The translations under genes and the position numbers were made by a program. This document shows, one piece after another, positions 17,497 through 26,787 of a stretch of DNA of 64,000 bases (positions are counted from its first letter, which is position 1; each line of letters opens with the position of its first letter). Below the pieces are notes generated by a model, which saw nothing but the letters and a program-made list of their open reading frames with translations, did not search any database and was not told where the DNA came from. The stretch comes from Methanolobus sp. WCC4 (GTDB taxonomy: Archaea > Halobacteriota > Methanosarcinia > Methanosarcinales > Methanosarcinaceae): NCBI RefSeq assembly GCF_038022665.1, contig NZ_CP150629.1, forward strand, positions 1,408,480 through 1,472,479, given 5' to 3'.

Positions 17497-20400
17497 TTAT
17501 AAGTATTCTTTTCTGAATGTCTTTAATTCTGTTTCCAGTAATTCAAACTCCCTTTCTATATCTGATAGAATTCCCTCGACAGTTTCTATATCTCTCGACA
17601 TGGATTCTGCCTCTATATCTCCGGCTAAGTTACTCAAAACCATTCCACTGAGGTTTGCACAAGAACTCTTAAGTGAATGCGCATAACTGTTGACACTACT
17701 TATATCTCCTTTATCAGTAGCGTTTTTCAGGTCATCTATCAGTTTTGGTGTGCTTTCCAGAAAAATATCAATTACCTTTCTGGCAATATCCATATCGTCC
17801 ATCATTCTTTCCATAAAGGACTGGCTATCGAATATTGGTATCTCTGGCTGATCCTTAATGTCTTCTGAAGGTACATTATCTATGTGCGCTTCTTCTATCA
17901 CCGTTGACCATTTATTTAGCATTTTGATAAGTGGCTGGAACTCAATTGGTTTTGATATGTAGTCGTCCATTCCTGCTTCATAACAAAGTTCTCTGTCTCC
18001 TTTCATTGCATGAGCCGTCATAGCAATAATAGGGACATGATGATCAAGAACTGCTGACTGCTGGTCACGGATGTGTCGGGTAGCTTCAAATCCGTCCATT
18101 TCGGGCATCTGCACGTCCATCAAAACAAGGTCATATGCCCTCTCCTCAAGAGCCTTTAATGCTTCAACGCCATTATTTGCAATCTCTGCGCTGATCCCCA
18201 GTTTTTTCAGGATGCTCTGTGCCACATTTTGATTGACGATATTGTCCTCAACCACCAGGACTCTAAGATCGGTATTGTATTTTTTACTACCTTGCTGATC
18301 AGTGATGTCGTATATCTTTTGTTCTGTCAGGCTTGAGTCTTTGTTTGCAGAATGTCTTTCTACGCTGATAGTGAACCAGAACTCCGATCCTTTTCCTTCC
18401 TGGCTTTCAACACCGATCTCTCCTCCCATCATATTCACAAGTTGTCTGGATATTGCAAGCCCAAGTCCTGTGCCTCCGTAATTCCGTGTTGTTGAAGCAT
18501 CAGCCTGAGTGAACTTGTTAAAGAGCATATCGATCTTGTCATCCGGGATCCCTATGCCTGTGTCCCGTACCGAGAAACGCAAAGAAGCATTTGAATCTGT
18601 TTTTGATAAGAGGGTTACATGGATTGCCACTTCACCTTTGTCTGTGAACTTTATGGCATTAGATCCAAGATTCAGCAGTATCTGTTTTAACCGGAAGGGG
18701 TCTGTTTTGATATATGCCGGTACGTCCCTTTCCATCTCGCATGTAAGTTTAAGTCCTTTGTCCCGGGCTTTTACAGACAACAGGGATTCCAGTTCTTCCA
18801 GGATATCATTCAGATCGATATCCAGTTCCTCCATATCCAGTTTACCTGCCTCTATCTTTGAAATATCAAGTATGTCATTGATGAGTCCAAGCAAAGATTC
18901 CCCGCTTTTCTTAATAGTATCTGCATATTGTTTCTGCTCTTCACTCAGCCAGGTGGTAAGAAGCAGGTTCGTCATTCCTATCACACCGTTCATGGGCGTG
19001 CGGATCTCATGGGACATGTTGGCAAGGAATTCACTTTTTGCTCTGGTGGCTTCCTCTGCTTTTATAAGGGCTTTGTCAAGCTCGATGTTCTTGAGTTTCA
19101 TTTCATCAGCATATTCTTTCAGTCTTTTCTCAGCCCGCCAGTTCTCAGTAATGTCACGGCCAACACCCACAAGTCCGACAATATCTCCTGCATAATTTCG
19201 AAGAGGTGCTCTGATAAAATAAAGCAGGCGTCTTGAACCATCCTGATAATCCAGCCATGTTTCATCATGTCTGATAACACCTTTTTCCATAATCTCTTCA
19301 GCGATTGTCACAAATTCATCAGCATATTCCCATGGGAAGTAATCATAGGCTGTAGTACCGATGATCTCTTCAATTTCTTTGCCTACAAATCTCGCAAATT
19401 CCTGGTTTCCTCCCATATATGCTCCAGTGAGGTCTTTGAAGAATATCATTTCTGGTATTGAGTCGAAGATACCTTTTAGCAGGGACTTTTCTTTCTCAAG
19501 CTTCTCTTCTACAAGTTTGCGCTCCGTAAAGTCTCTGGCCACAGCATATATCAGCTCGCCTTTAGGCACAGAGTGCCATTCCAGCCAATGGTAGGAACCA
19601 TCCTTGGAACGGTAGCGATTCTCAAAATTAGTGATTTTCTTTTTTGCTGCCAGTTTGTAGGTTGCCTCAATTGTGGCTTCCAGATCATCAGGATGCACAA
19701 AATCAAGGAAAGAACTTCCTTCAAGCTCATCTATAGAATATCCTAGTACTTTTTCCCATTCCGGATTGAGACGAATGAACTCTCCTTTGGTGTTGGCAAT
19801 ACATAGAAGGTCCAGACTGGATGTGAAATAAGTCTCAAGTTCCTCTGTCTTCTCACGCAGTGCCTCTTCTGCATTCTTCTGCTCGGTTATATCCCAGTTT
19901 GTACCGATCATGCGAATGGGTCTGCCAGATTCATTGCGCTGGACAATTGCAAGAGCACGGATATTGTGAATGCTCCCATCCGGCCAGAGTACACGGAATT
20001 CGGTATTAAACTCTTTTTCCCCTCGAAGTGCCATCTGAACCTCGTCATCGCTTTGCTTCATATCTTCAGGGTGAACTCCTTCTCGCCAGGCTTCATAAGC
20101 ACCACTGAACTTATCTGAGCTAATTCCGTAGAGGCGTAGCATCTGTTCATCCCAGACGAGGGTATTGTTGACGACGTCATAGTCCCATATGCCTACACCG
20201 CCTGCCCGGGCTGCCAGTATAAGTCTGTCAGTTGTCTGTTTCAGTTCCTCCTCTATCTTTTTCTGCTCGGTTATATCCCTGAACTCCACTACTCTGACTT
20301 GCTTTCCTTTGTAGGGTATATTCCTTGCTTCCAGCCTGATGGGATACTCGCTACCATCTTTGCGGCGTCCCATTGCTTCATATGGTTTCTCGTAACCTGC

Positions 20401-22893
20401 AAGGATATTTGCCATAACCATATCTCTGTGACTTTCGGCTATAAGCAGCATTCCGTTCATTCCTATCAGTTCTTCCTGGGAATAATCGGTTATTTCGGAA
20501 AGGCCCAGATTGCAATCAAGGATCACGCCCTTGTCGTGAATGATGATGCCACCAAAAGATGCGTTATGTAGTGCTTTGAATCTTTCTTCACTTTCCATAA
20601 GTGCTTTTTCGGCTTCTTTGCGTTCTGTTATATCCTGCAACGTGCCGTATAATTTTACAACTTTATCATTTTTTATAAGTGGATGTCCTATCGTTCTGAC
20701 CCATTTATGGGTACCTTTTTCAGAGATAAATTCAAGTTCCAGATCATATGGTTCTCTTTTTTCAATAGCATCATTAACTGCTTTTTCAATGATTTCCCTT
20801 GAGCCCGGAGGGAAACGATTTAGTCCGCTTTCAAGGTCATCCACTACATCTGTTTCATGAAGCCTTGCAACTTCGGGTGTCCATGAAGCCTTACCCGTTT
20901 CCAGCTCAAGTTCCCATCCTCCAACCTTTGCAATCTTTCCAACTTCATTCAGGAGTGCTTCACTTTCCCGTAATTTATTCTCAGCATTTTTGCGTTCTGT
21001 TATATCCTGTAATGTACCTGTTATTTTAGCTATCTTGCCATCTACTACCTTCGGGCGAGCACTTGCCCTGACCCATTTGTGATTACCTTTTCCCGTAATA
21101 GTTTCCAGTTCAAGGTCAAATGATTCACCTTTTTCTATAGCATCATTTGTTGCTTTTTCAATTATCATTCTTGATTCAGGGGGATAACGCTCCAATGCCT
21201 TTTCAAGAGTATCGATTTCTTCAGTTTCATGGATATTTGCAACTTCCGGTGTCCACGTGATCACATTGGCTGCTATATCAAACTCCCATCCGCCAATTTT
21301 TCCGATTCTACCAACTTCATTCAGGAGAGCTTCACTCTCACGCAGTTTATTCTCAGCATTCTTGCGTTCTGTGATATCACGGAAAGACCATACGCGACCT
21401 ACTATCTCCTCACCGACTATTTGGGGTAGAGAGTAACGTTCAAAGATACGTCCATCTGCAAACTCGATATTATCAAAACTGGCTTCCTCTTGCCTTGCAT
21501 ATATTTGCTTGACTCTAGCTACAAACTCATCAGGATTAGATAGCTGAGATAGAATGCTGTTCACTGCATTGGAATCATAATGTAAGGAAAGTATTTTTTC
21601 CGGAATTTGCCACATCTCGGCAAATTTACTATTCCATTGGGTGATCTTTTGTTCCCTGTCCACAATAAGAATACCGTCAGCAGTTGACTCCAGAGATGCG
21701 TTTAGGAGTGATACTGAATATTTCAGATCATCTTCAGCATTCTTTCTTTCCGTGATATTTTCCGTGAAAATTATGATTCCACCAATGGTGCCATCTGCCG
21801 CTTTCCACGGCCTGACTTCCCAGCGGCTCCAATGTAGCGTTCCATCCGGTAGCTTTATGCAATCTTCGTCTTTGCTAATGATCTCTCCCTTTAGGGCACG
21901 TTGATGGATCGCTTTATAATATTCGTTATCAACCAGAGGCATTAGTTCATAATGGCTCATTCCTGTTATGTCCCTCTCGCCAAGGGAAAAAGCGTTCATC
22001 CAGTGACGACTGGTGGCAATATGTCGCATATCCCTATCTAACATCGCCAATGATACCGGTGCATGCTCAATGAACAGTCTCAGCATTTCCTCGTTCTCAC
22101 GCATTTTTATCTCTGTATTCTTGCGCTCAGTTATGTCCTGAAATACACCGACAACAATATTTTCTTCAACTTTGTATACGTTGACGCTGAAGTATCTTTC
22201 TAAGTCGTGTGAATACGTTTCAGCACTGGATGGGATTCCGGTTAGTGCCACTTTCCTGTGCAGACCAAGATCCGTGTCTTTCCTTTTTTCAATAGCGGGG
22301 AATACCTGAGTCATACGCTTACCTATCACATCTTCGGTTTTGATGCCGGTATGCTTCTCAAAGGCACTATTAACTTCTAAAAAAATAAAATCTGTTGGGT
22401 ATCCGCTTTCATCTTTGATTATCTCTGTGATCGCTACACCACTTATATTATTCTCAAAGAGTTCACGATACTTCTTTTCACTTTCTATGACGATCTTTTC
22501 GATATTTTTACGCTCGCTAATGTCATGAATGACAGAGCAGATCAACTGTATGCCTTCGATTATAGTTGGAATCGTGTTTATTTCGATATCGTGTTCTTTT
22601 CCGGCATGAACGTAGCTGAAAGAAAAGTGATCCTGAATGTCATTCTTTGCTTTGTTGATGTATGATCTGTTCTCTTTTTCGGAAAGTGTATCTATCTCAA
22701 ATACCTTCTTTCCGACAATGGAATTGCGAGGTAATTTATAGTAATTGCAGGCGGCCCTGTTAGCATCTACTATATCAAGGGTCTCAGGATCGATAAGAAG
22801 CATGGGGTCATAGCTCATGTCAAATAATTTTTTGTATCCTGTAGTATCACTGTTCAGGATTTGACCCTTATTTTTGTTTTTGTGTATATCCAT
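17497..22893 (-). CDS. Hybrid histidine kinase with 10 PAS domains, single receiver and HPt
   Basis: Soluble kinase of 1798 residues, paralogue of the giant kinase and sharing its N-terminus ([23 protein letters not shown] versus the equivalent start of the other). Ten PAS domains: [33 protein letters not shown], two IGGWE/VGGWE types, [32 protein letters not shown] and LLKGIFD. HisKA carries [12 protein letters not shown] (His near 1293) and HATPase has DTGIGIPD and GGTGLGLA. Unlike the other two kinases there is only one receiver (Asp near 1592), joined to the HATPase by a linker of about 45 residues where the first receiver would be, and a C-terminal HPt (YAHSLKSS, His near 1736). Relay chemistry is still complete. 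Confidence 0.92.
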   Translation of the reverse strand: MDIHKNKNKGQILNSDTTGYKKLFDMSYDPMLLIDPETLDIVDANRAACNYYKLPRNSIVGKKVFEIDTLSEKENRSYINKAKNDIQDHFSFSYVHAGKEHDIEINTIPTIIEGIQLICSVIHDISERKNIEKIVIESEKKYRELFENNISGVAITEIIKDESGYPTDFIFLEVNSAFEKHTGIKTEDVIGKRMTQVFPAIEKRKDTDLGLHRKVALTGIPSSAETYSHDLERYFSVNVYKVEENIVVGVFQDITERKNTEIKMRENEEMLRLFIEHAPVSLAMLDRDMRHIATSRHWMNAFSLGERDITGMSHYELMPLVDNEYYKAIHQRALKGEIISKDEDCIKLPDGTLHWSRWEVRPWKAADGTIGGIIIFTENITERKNAEDDLKYSVSLLNASLESTADGILIVDREQKITQWNSKFAEMWQIPEKILSLHYDSNAVNSILSQLSNPDEFVARVKQIYARQEEASFDNIEFADGRIFERYSLPQIVGEEIVGRVWSFRDITERKNAENKLRESEALLNEVGRIGKIGGWEFDIAANVITWTPEVANIHETEEIDTLEKALERYPPESRMIIEKATNDAIEKGESFDLELETITGKGNHKWVRASARPKVVDGKIAKITGTLQDITERKNAENKLRESEALLNEVGKIAKVGGWELELETGKASWTPEVARLHETDVVDDLESGLNRFPPGSREIIEKAVNDAIEKREPYDLELEFISEKGTHKWVRTIGHPLIKNDKVVKLYGTLQDITERKEAEKALMESEERFKALHNASFGGIIIHDKGVILDCNLGLSEITDYSQEELIGMNGMLLIAESHRDMVMANILAGYEKPYEAMGRRKDGSEYPIRLEARNIPYKGKQVRVVEFRDITEQKKIEEELKQTTDRLILAARAGGVGIWDYDVVNNTLVWDEQMLRLYGISSDKFSGAYEAWREGVHPEDMKQSDDEVQMALRGEKEFNTEFRVLWPDGSIHNIRALAIVQRNESGRPIRMIGTNWDITEQKNAEEALREKTEELETYFTSSLDLLCIANTKGEFIRLNPEWEKVLGYSIDELEGSSFLDFVHPDDLEATIEATYKLAAKKKITNFENRYRSKDGSYHWLEWHSVPKGELIYAVARDFTERKLVEEKLEKEKSLLKGIFDSIPEMIFFKDLTGAYMGGNQEFARFVGKEIEEIIGTTAYDYFPWEYADEFVTIAEEIMEKGVIRHDETWLDYQDGSRRLLYFIRAPLRNYAGDIVGLVGVGRDITENWRAEKRLKEYADEMKLKNIELDKALIKAEEATRAKSEFLANMSHEIRTPMNGVIGMTNLLLTTWLSEEQKQYADTIKKSGESLLGLINDILDISKIEAGKLDMEELDIDLNDILEELESLLSVKARDKGLKLTCEMERDVPAYIKTDPFRLKQILLNLGSNAIKFTDKGEVAIHVTLLSKTDSNASLRFSVRDTGIGIPDDKIDMLFNKFTQADASTTRNYGGTGLGLAISRQLVNMMGGEIGVESQEGKGSEFWFTISVERHSANKDSSLTEQKIYDITDQQGSKKYNTDLRVLVVEDNIVNQNVAQSILKKLGISAEIANNGVEALKALEERAYDLVLMDVQMPEMDGFEATRHIRDQQSAVLDHHVPIIAMTAHAMKGDRELCYEAGMDDYISKPIEFQPLIKMLNKWSTVIEEAHIDNVPSEDIKDQPEIPIFDSQSFMERMMDDMDIARKVIDIFLESTPKLIDDLKNATDKGDISSVNSYAHSLKSSCANLSGMVLSNLAGDIEAESMSRDIETVEGILSDIEREFELLETELKTFRKEYL

Positions 22894-22969
22894 GGTCCCA
22901 CCATTTTTAGCCTGCTTGAGTCACTAACTCTAACAATCTCTAACGTGGATTGTTTTGGATAATTTACTC

Positions 22970-23375
22970 AAATGTTACATTTTATCGTTTTAAGGGCACT
23001 TGTAGCGTTCTCCTCATGTAAAATGCAATATCCTTTATAATCTCTGTATTGATATGGTATATATATTCTTTCATGGTGACAGCTACTGTTTTTTTTAAGA
23101 TGACTTTCAAATTTCAAATTTAACATATTTTTAAAAAATAACATCATCGAATGAATTTTAAAGTAAATATCTATAATTAGTTTGTCAGATGTGTGGATTA
23201 AAAGGTTACACAAAAAAGAAAAAGTAGGAAATTCCTTGATTCCCTGATATCAAGCCCCTGGAGAGATTAGAATCCTCCGCCTGATGATCACGAATCAGCC
23301 ACTATGCCGCTAAGCCACAGAGGCAAATGTGAACGACACTATAATTCTATATAACGATTTAGTGGTCTCAGCTAT
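22970..23375 (-). repeat. Duplicated promoter/tRNA-Thr block, copy 2
   Basis: Second copy of the block described at 16875-17300, upstream of the 1798-residue kinase. It holds a TATA-like GAATATATATACC (minus strand, near 23055-23067) for the kinase and a decayed tRNA-Thr with its own TATA box (GTTATATAG, minus strand). The 81-codon frame inside it has no protein-like features. Confidence 0.75.
23253..23324 (-). pseudogene. Degenerate tRNA-Thr (CGT) copy
   Basis: Same length and position in its block as the intact tRNA at 17180-17251. The acceptor stem and anticodon CGT are kept, but the anticodon stem has a mismatch (GCTGA/TCATC), the T loop has lost its conserved purine (TTCTAAT for TTCGAAT), the T stem ends in an A-C mismatch, and anticodon-loop position 37 or 38 is altered (TTCGTGA). 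It is probably no longer charged, though its promoter remains. Confidence 0.8.
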
Positions 23376-23394
23376 TTTCTGCTGATCATGGTGC

Positions 23395-24402
23395 TCAAAG
23401 CACTCTCACTTCAATACAGACGTTGAACTGGTGCGGAGCATACGAACGGACAACACGTGTATCAACAACCTCGACAGACCTTCCGGCTCTGTCTGCTGCT
23501 TTCTCTATCAACTTCAATGAGCTCTCAAAGAGGTCGTCTTCAGGTGTGATATCATAGTAATGTATTACCGCATTCCGGGCGCAAAGCTTCACGGCTGCAT
23601 CAAGGAATTCATTTGCATTATGTGGCAGGTTCATTATCACATGGTCGGCAACTCCGGCAAACCTCTCAGCCTCGACGTTGGCATCACCTTCTATGGCCTC
23701 GACATTAGCTACCGAATTAAGTTCGACATTGTGCCTCAGGAATTCCACTGCATCCGGGTTCTTGTCAATTGCAATAACACGGATGTCCTGACTTTTCCTT
23801 GCTATCATGATGCTGTAGGGACCAACACCTGCGAACATATCCACAACTGTCTGTCCTTCCCTGATCTGGCCCAGTATCCTTGACCTCTCTGTTGCAAGAC
23901 GGGGAGTGAAATATGCTCTCTCAAGGTCGATGAGATATCTGGAACCATACTCTCTGTGGACAGTTGAGGTCTTATTCTCTCCAGCAACTGTCCTGAACCT
24001 GCGGGTTCTGAACTCTCCCTCTACGGGACTTATGGCAGCAAGAACGGTCTTTACGTTCTTCTTCACCTTCATGATGGCTTCAGCCGTTTTCTCAGGTTCC
24101 GGGACATCATCCTCTATGAGTGCGATATCGCCTATTATCTCAAAATGTGGTACTTCATCCAGCAGGTCCTCGAGTTTCAGTTGCCCTTTCTGTTCTTCGA
24201 ACTCCTGTTCTGTCAGTTCGAATTCTCCGGTGATAACTTTAAGTTCTGCTTCCACGGGATCTCTGGTAAGTGGCAGGTAGAGGAATTCTTCTTTTGAAGC
24301 AATTCGTGCGGAATTGTCCAGCAGGTCCATTTCCAGCAGTATCCTGCGTATCGGTTCACCGCCTTTCTTCAAGACCTTGATGCAACTTCTTCTCATGTTC
24401 AT
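23395..24402 (-). CDS. trm5: tRNA (guanine37-N1)-methyltransferase Trm5
   Basis: AdoMet-dependent enzyme that makes m1G37 in tRNA, preventing +1 frameshifting. Starting at the ATG at 24402 (MNMRRSCIKV) it has 335 residues, normal for archaeal Trm5. Seen: N-terminal D1/D2 region, the linker FRTRRFRTVAGENKT, the Rossmann AdoMet loop VDMFAGVGPYSIMIA, IAIDKNPDAVEFLRHN for the ribose-binding acid, and the catalytic NLPHNANEFLD motif (NPPY-like, as in Trm5). An open frame continues 18 codons upstream inside lysE, but the chosen start lies 2 bases after the lysE stop, so the two genes are likely co-transcribed. Confidence 0.9.
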   Translation of the reverse strand: MNMRRSCIKVLKKGGEPIRRILLEMDLLDNSARIASKEEFLYLPLTRDPVEAELKVITGEFELTEQEFEEQKGQLKLEDLLDEVPHFEIIGDIALIEDDVPEPEKTAEAIMKVKKNVKTVLAAISPVEGEFRTRRFRTVAGENKTSTVHREYGSRYLIDLERAYFTPRLATERSRILGQIREGQTVVDMFAGVGPYSIMIARKSQDIRVIAIDKNPDAVEFLRHNVELNSVANVEAIEGDANVEAERFAGVADHVIMNLPHNANEFLDAAVKLCARNAVIHYYDITPEDDLFESSLKLIEKAADRAGRSVEVVDTRVVRSYAPHQFNVCIEVRVL

Positions 24403-24404
24403 TG

Positions 24405-25016
24405 TTATATACCTATTATGAACCATGACCCGAACAGGACAAGGAACAGACCACAAGAGAGCAGTACCCTTTCATAAACCTTTGGGGACATTAGTTTTTT
24501 CCCTTTGCTGAAAGATGTGGAAACAACAGTGAAATATCCGAGGTCTGCAAGCCAGTGTCCTGCCATGAATATCGCCGCTGCAAAAATACCGATCTCAAGT
24601 CCCTGAAGTATAAGTGCACTCCCGGCAGCAAGCCACCATATCCAGAAATATGGGTTTGATGCTGATGTGATAACTCCTGAAAGCACCGGTCTGGAAGTGC
24701 TTTTGTTGTGCTCATGTATTGAGCCTGCTGCACCTTTTGCATTTTTTATTGTGATAAGACCGAATATCACAAGGGTGGCTCCTCCCAGTATTGATATTGC
24801 CATTACGGTGTTGTCACTCACTGACGTAATACCATAGATTATCAGGATGCAGACCAGGAATTCAAGGATCGCATGACCGATAAATACCTCCGGACCTGCT
24901 TTCCATCCTCTTTTCAGGGAAGTGTCTATTGTCACAAAAAGCATTGGTCCGGGTACAAGTGCTCCTGTCAATCCCAGAACAAATCCAATTCCCAGCATCT
25001 CCAGCAGTTCGAACAT
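24405..25016 (-). CDS. LysE family translocator
   Basis: Inner-membrane amino-acid/metabolite exporter of 203 residues with six predicted TM helices. The family signature GALVPGPM occurs in the first helix (residues about 18-25), followed by a DTSLKRGWKAG loop. Archaeal members often carry this shorter form. Substrate cannot be told. It directly precedes trm5 on the same strand with a 2-base gap; functional linkage is not obvious. Confidence 0.85.
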   Translation of the reverse strand: MFELLEMLGIGFVLGLTGALVPGPMLFVTIDTSLKRGWKAGPEVFIGHAILEFLVCILIIYGITSVSDNTVMAISILGGATLVIFGLITIKNAKGAAGSIHEHNKSTSRPVLSGVITSASNPYFWIWWLAAGSALILQGLEIGIFAAAIFMAGHWLADLGYFTVVSTSFSKGKKLMSPKVYERVLLSCGLFLVLFGSWFIIGI

Positions 25017-25134
25017 GGTCTATACTGTCTGATCGGATCAAACGTTAAAAAAGATTTGGAAAAAAGGTGTAAACAAAGGAAGCGGTGGTAAGACTTCCTT
25101 TGTTTTGTTTTTATTAGTGTATTTTGGGTCTTGC

Positions 25135-26148
25135 TCAGAGGATGATCTCAATGTCAAGCTCTTCTGCAAGTTCCTTGTACCTGTTACGGATGGTAACTTC
25201 AGTTACACCTGCAACATCGGCGACCTCACGCTGAGTACGGCGCTCGCCACAAAGGATTGATGCGATGTAGATAGCTGCTGCAGCTACACCTGTAGGACCA
25301 CGTCCACTGGTAAGTTCCTTCTCGGAAGCCTGCCTCAGGATCTCGACACCTCTGGACTGAACTTCTCCTTTGAGGTTAAGTCCTGAACAGAACCTTGGTA
25401 CATAGTCTATTGGTGAGGTTGGCATAAGTTTCAGTGAAAGCTCTCTTGAGATGAAACGGTATGTCCTTCCTATCTCTTTCCTGCTTACCCTTGATACTTC
25501 TCCTATCTCGTCAAGTGTTCTTGGAACACTGCACTGACGGCATGCTGCATACAATGCTGCTGCTGCAACACCTTCAATGCTCCTTCCACGGATGAGGTTC
25601 TTGTCAACTGCCTTCCTGTATACTACTGCGGCAGTCTCACGCACGGTCCTTGGCAGACCAAGAGCTGATGCCATACGGTCAAGTTCGGACAGTGCGAACG
25701 CAAGGTTCCTTTCCGTAGCGTTACTTACTCTTATCCTACGTTGCCATTTTCTAAGCCTGTAAAGCTGTGCCCTGTTCTTTGATGAAATGGATTTACCGTA
25801 TGAGTCACGGTTCCTCCAGTCGATCATAGTGGACAGACCTTTGTCGTGTATCGTGTAGGTCATTGGTGCACCCACACGGGAACGCTTCATTCTCTGGTCA
25901 TGATCAAAAGCACGCCATTCTGGTCCTTCGTCAACGAACTCAGCGTCAACCACAAGTCCACAGTCGGAACATACGAGTTCAGCTCTCTCGTAGTCCTGTG
26001 CAAGGTTGCGGCTGCCACACTCAGGACACTGGACCTTTGCCTTCTCAACCTCAGCTGTCTTATCTTTCTCTTTACGTGCTTTGATCATTGCACGTATCTT
26101 CTCCCTTTCGGAGGTATCGGAATATCGTACCCTTTCAACTTCGACCAT
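25135..26148 (-). CDS. tfb: Transcription initiation factor TFB
   Basis: General transcription factor (TFIIB homologue, 337 residues) that bridges TBP-TATA and RNA polymerase. Residues about 38-70 form the zinc ribbon (CPECGSRNL...LVCSDCGLV), followed by the B-reader/linker ([10 protein letters not shown]) and two cyclin repeats (about 140-235 and 240-335). The C-terminal repeat ends with the [27 protein letters not shown] that reads the BRE. An AAAGGTGAG ribosome-binding site precedes the ATG, and an AATATATTTTG TATA-like element lies upstream. Length and architecture are canonical. Confidence 0.97.
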   Translation of the reverse strand: MVEVERVRYSDTSEREKIRAMIKARKEKDKTAEVEKAKVQCPECGSRNLAQDYERAELVCSDCGLVVDAEFVDEGPEWRAFDHDQRMKRSRVGAPMTYTIHDKGLSTMIDWRNRDSYGKSISSKNRAQLYRLRKWQRRIRVSNATERNLAFALSELDRMASALGLPRTVRETAAVVYRKAVDKNLIRGRSIEGVAAAALYAACRQCSVPRTLDEIGEVSRVSRKEIGRTYRFISRELSLKLMPTSPIDYVPRFCSGLNLKGEVQSRGVEILRQASEKELTSGRGPTGVAAAAIYIASILCGERRTQREVADVAGVTEVTIRNRYKELAEELDIEIIL

Positions 26149-26248
26149 TCATCTCACCTTTGATAATATTAGTACAAAATATATTTGACAAGTCTCTCTT
26201 CAGTCATCTACAGCTCACGGAATAATGCATACTGCCCGTTCTAATCCC

Positions 26249-26509
26249 TCATTGAACGTAAACCCGCTCGTTTACAAGCTTTTCCAGTCCGGAAGCTATA
26301 ACTCTCTTCTCAGGTTTCAAAGTAAAATAAGGCTGGTCAACAGGACCAAAAATGCTGGAAACCTTTCCAATTGGCTTAATGGACCTGTCCAGAGCAAAAG
26401 AGTTAATTCTTGGTAAGTCTTTCATAGAACCGGTGAACTCTTTCCTGTCGCCTCTGACAACAAGTTCATTCTGCTTCGAAATATGCAGGATCTGACCTAA
26501 TCTTTTCAT
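26249..26509 (-). CDS. gar1: H/ACA ribonucleoprotein protein Gar1
   Basis: 86-residue beta-barrel protein of the archaeal H/ACA pseudouridine guide RNP; it binds Cbf5 and helps substrate turnover. Recognisable segments: LGQILHISKQNELVVRG at the N-terminus and PIGKVSSIFGPVDQPYFTLKP in the middle, the Gar1 signature. It lies upstream of tfb on the same strand, a pairing widely conserved in euryarchaea, with 100 bases between them. Confidence 0.92.
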   Translation of the reverse strand: MKRLGQILHISKQNELVVRGDRKEFTGSMKDLPRINSFALDRSIKPIGKVSSIFGPVDQPYFTLKPEKRVIASGLEKLVNERVYVQ

Positions 26510-26560
26510 GTGTATTCGGTTACTTATATTTAGGTTTTTGTACTATATGGTGCTCTTATT

Positions 26561-26570
26561 CTATATATAG
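26561..26570. promoter_or_regulatory. Palindromic TATA element between gar1 and ppdK
   Basis: CTATATATAG is its own reverse complement and stands 52 bases from the gar1 start and about 22 bases before a plausible ppdK transcription start near 26592. It could serve as a shared bidirectional TATA box. Confidence 0.45.
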
Positions 26571-26625
26571 TTATCGTAAGCATTTTAATATGGTTTTTTT
26601 CAGTACAAAAGCATATCTATCCTTT

Positions 26626-26686
26626 TTCGGATCATGTCACTGCTTCACAGGCACCGTCATTTTCGGACCATGTCACTGTTTCACAG
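26626..26686 (+). repeat. Two 25-bp direct repeats in the ppdK leader
   Basis: TTCGGATCATGTCACTG... at 26626-26650 recurs at 26662-26686 with two substitutions, offset by exactly 36 bases. Both copies lie in the roughly 195-base region between the predicted start site and the ppdK start codon. They may be tandem operator sites or repeated RNA modules. Confidence 0.6.
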
Positions 26687-26787
26687 ACCACAAGCTTAAA
26701 GAGATAAAAGAACAATTGAGGCACGACTTAACATTAATCCAAATAACAGTAATTGTCCATCATATTCTTATGCATGGAGGAAATTCG

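Noticed and set aside
22968-23213. 81-codon minus-strand frame upstream of the 1798-residue kinase
   Set aside because: It overlaps the kinase promoter in a duplicated non-coding block, and the matching block near 16900 has no equivalent frame.
26590-26787. N-terminal extension of pyruvate phosphate dikinase to 952 residues
   Set aside because: The extra 66 residues are encoded by the repeat-bearing leader and do not resemble the family; GGAGG followed by GTG at 26788 gives the normal N-terminus.
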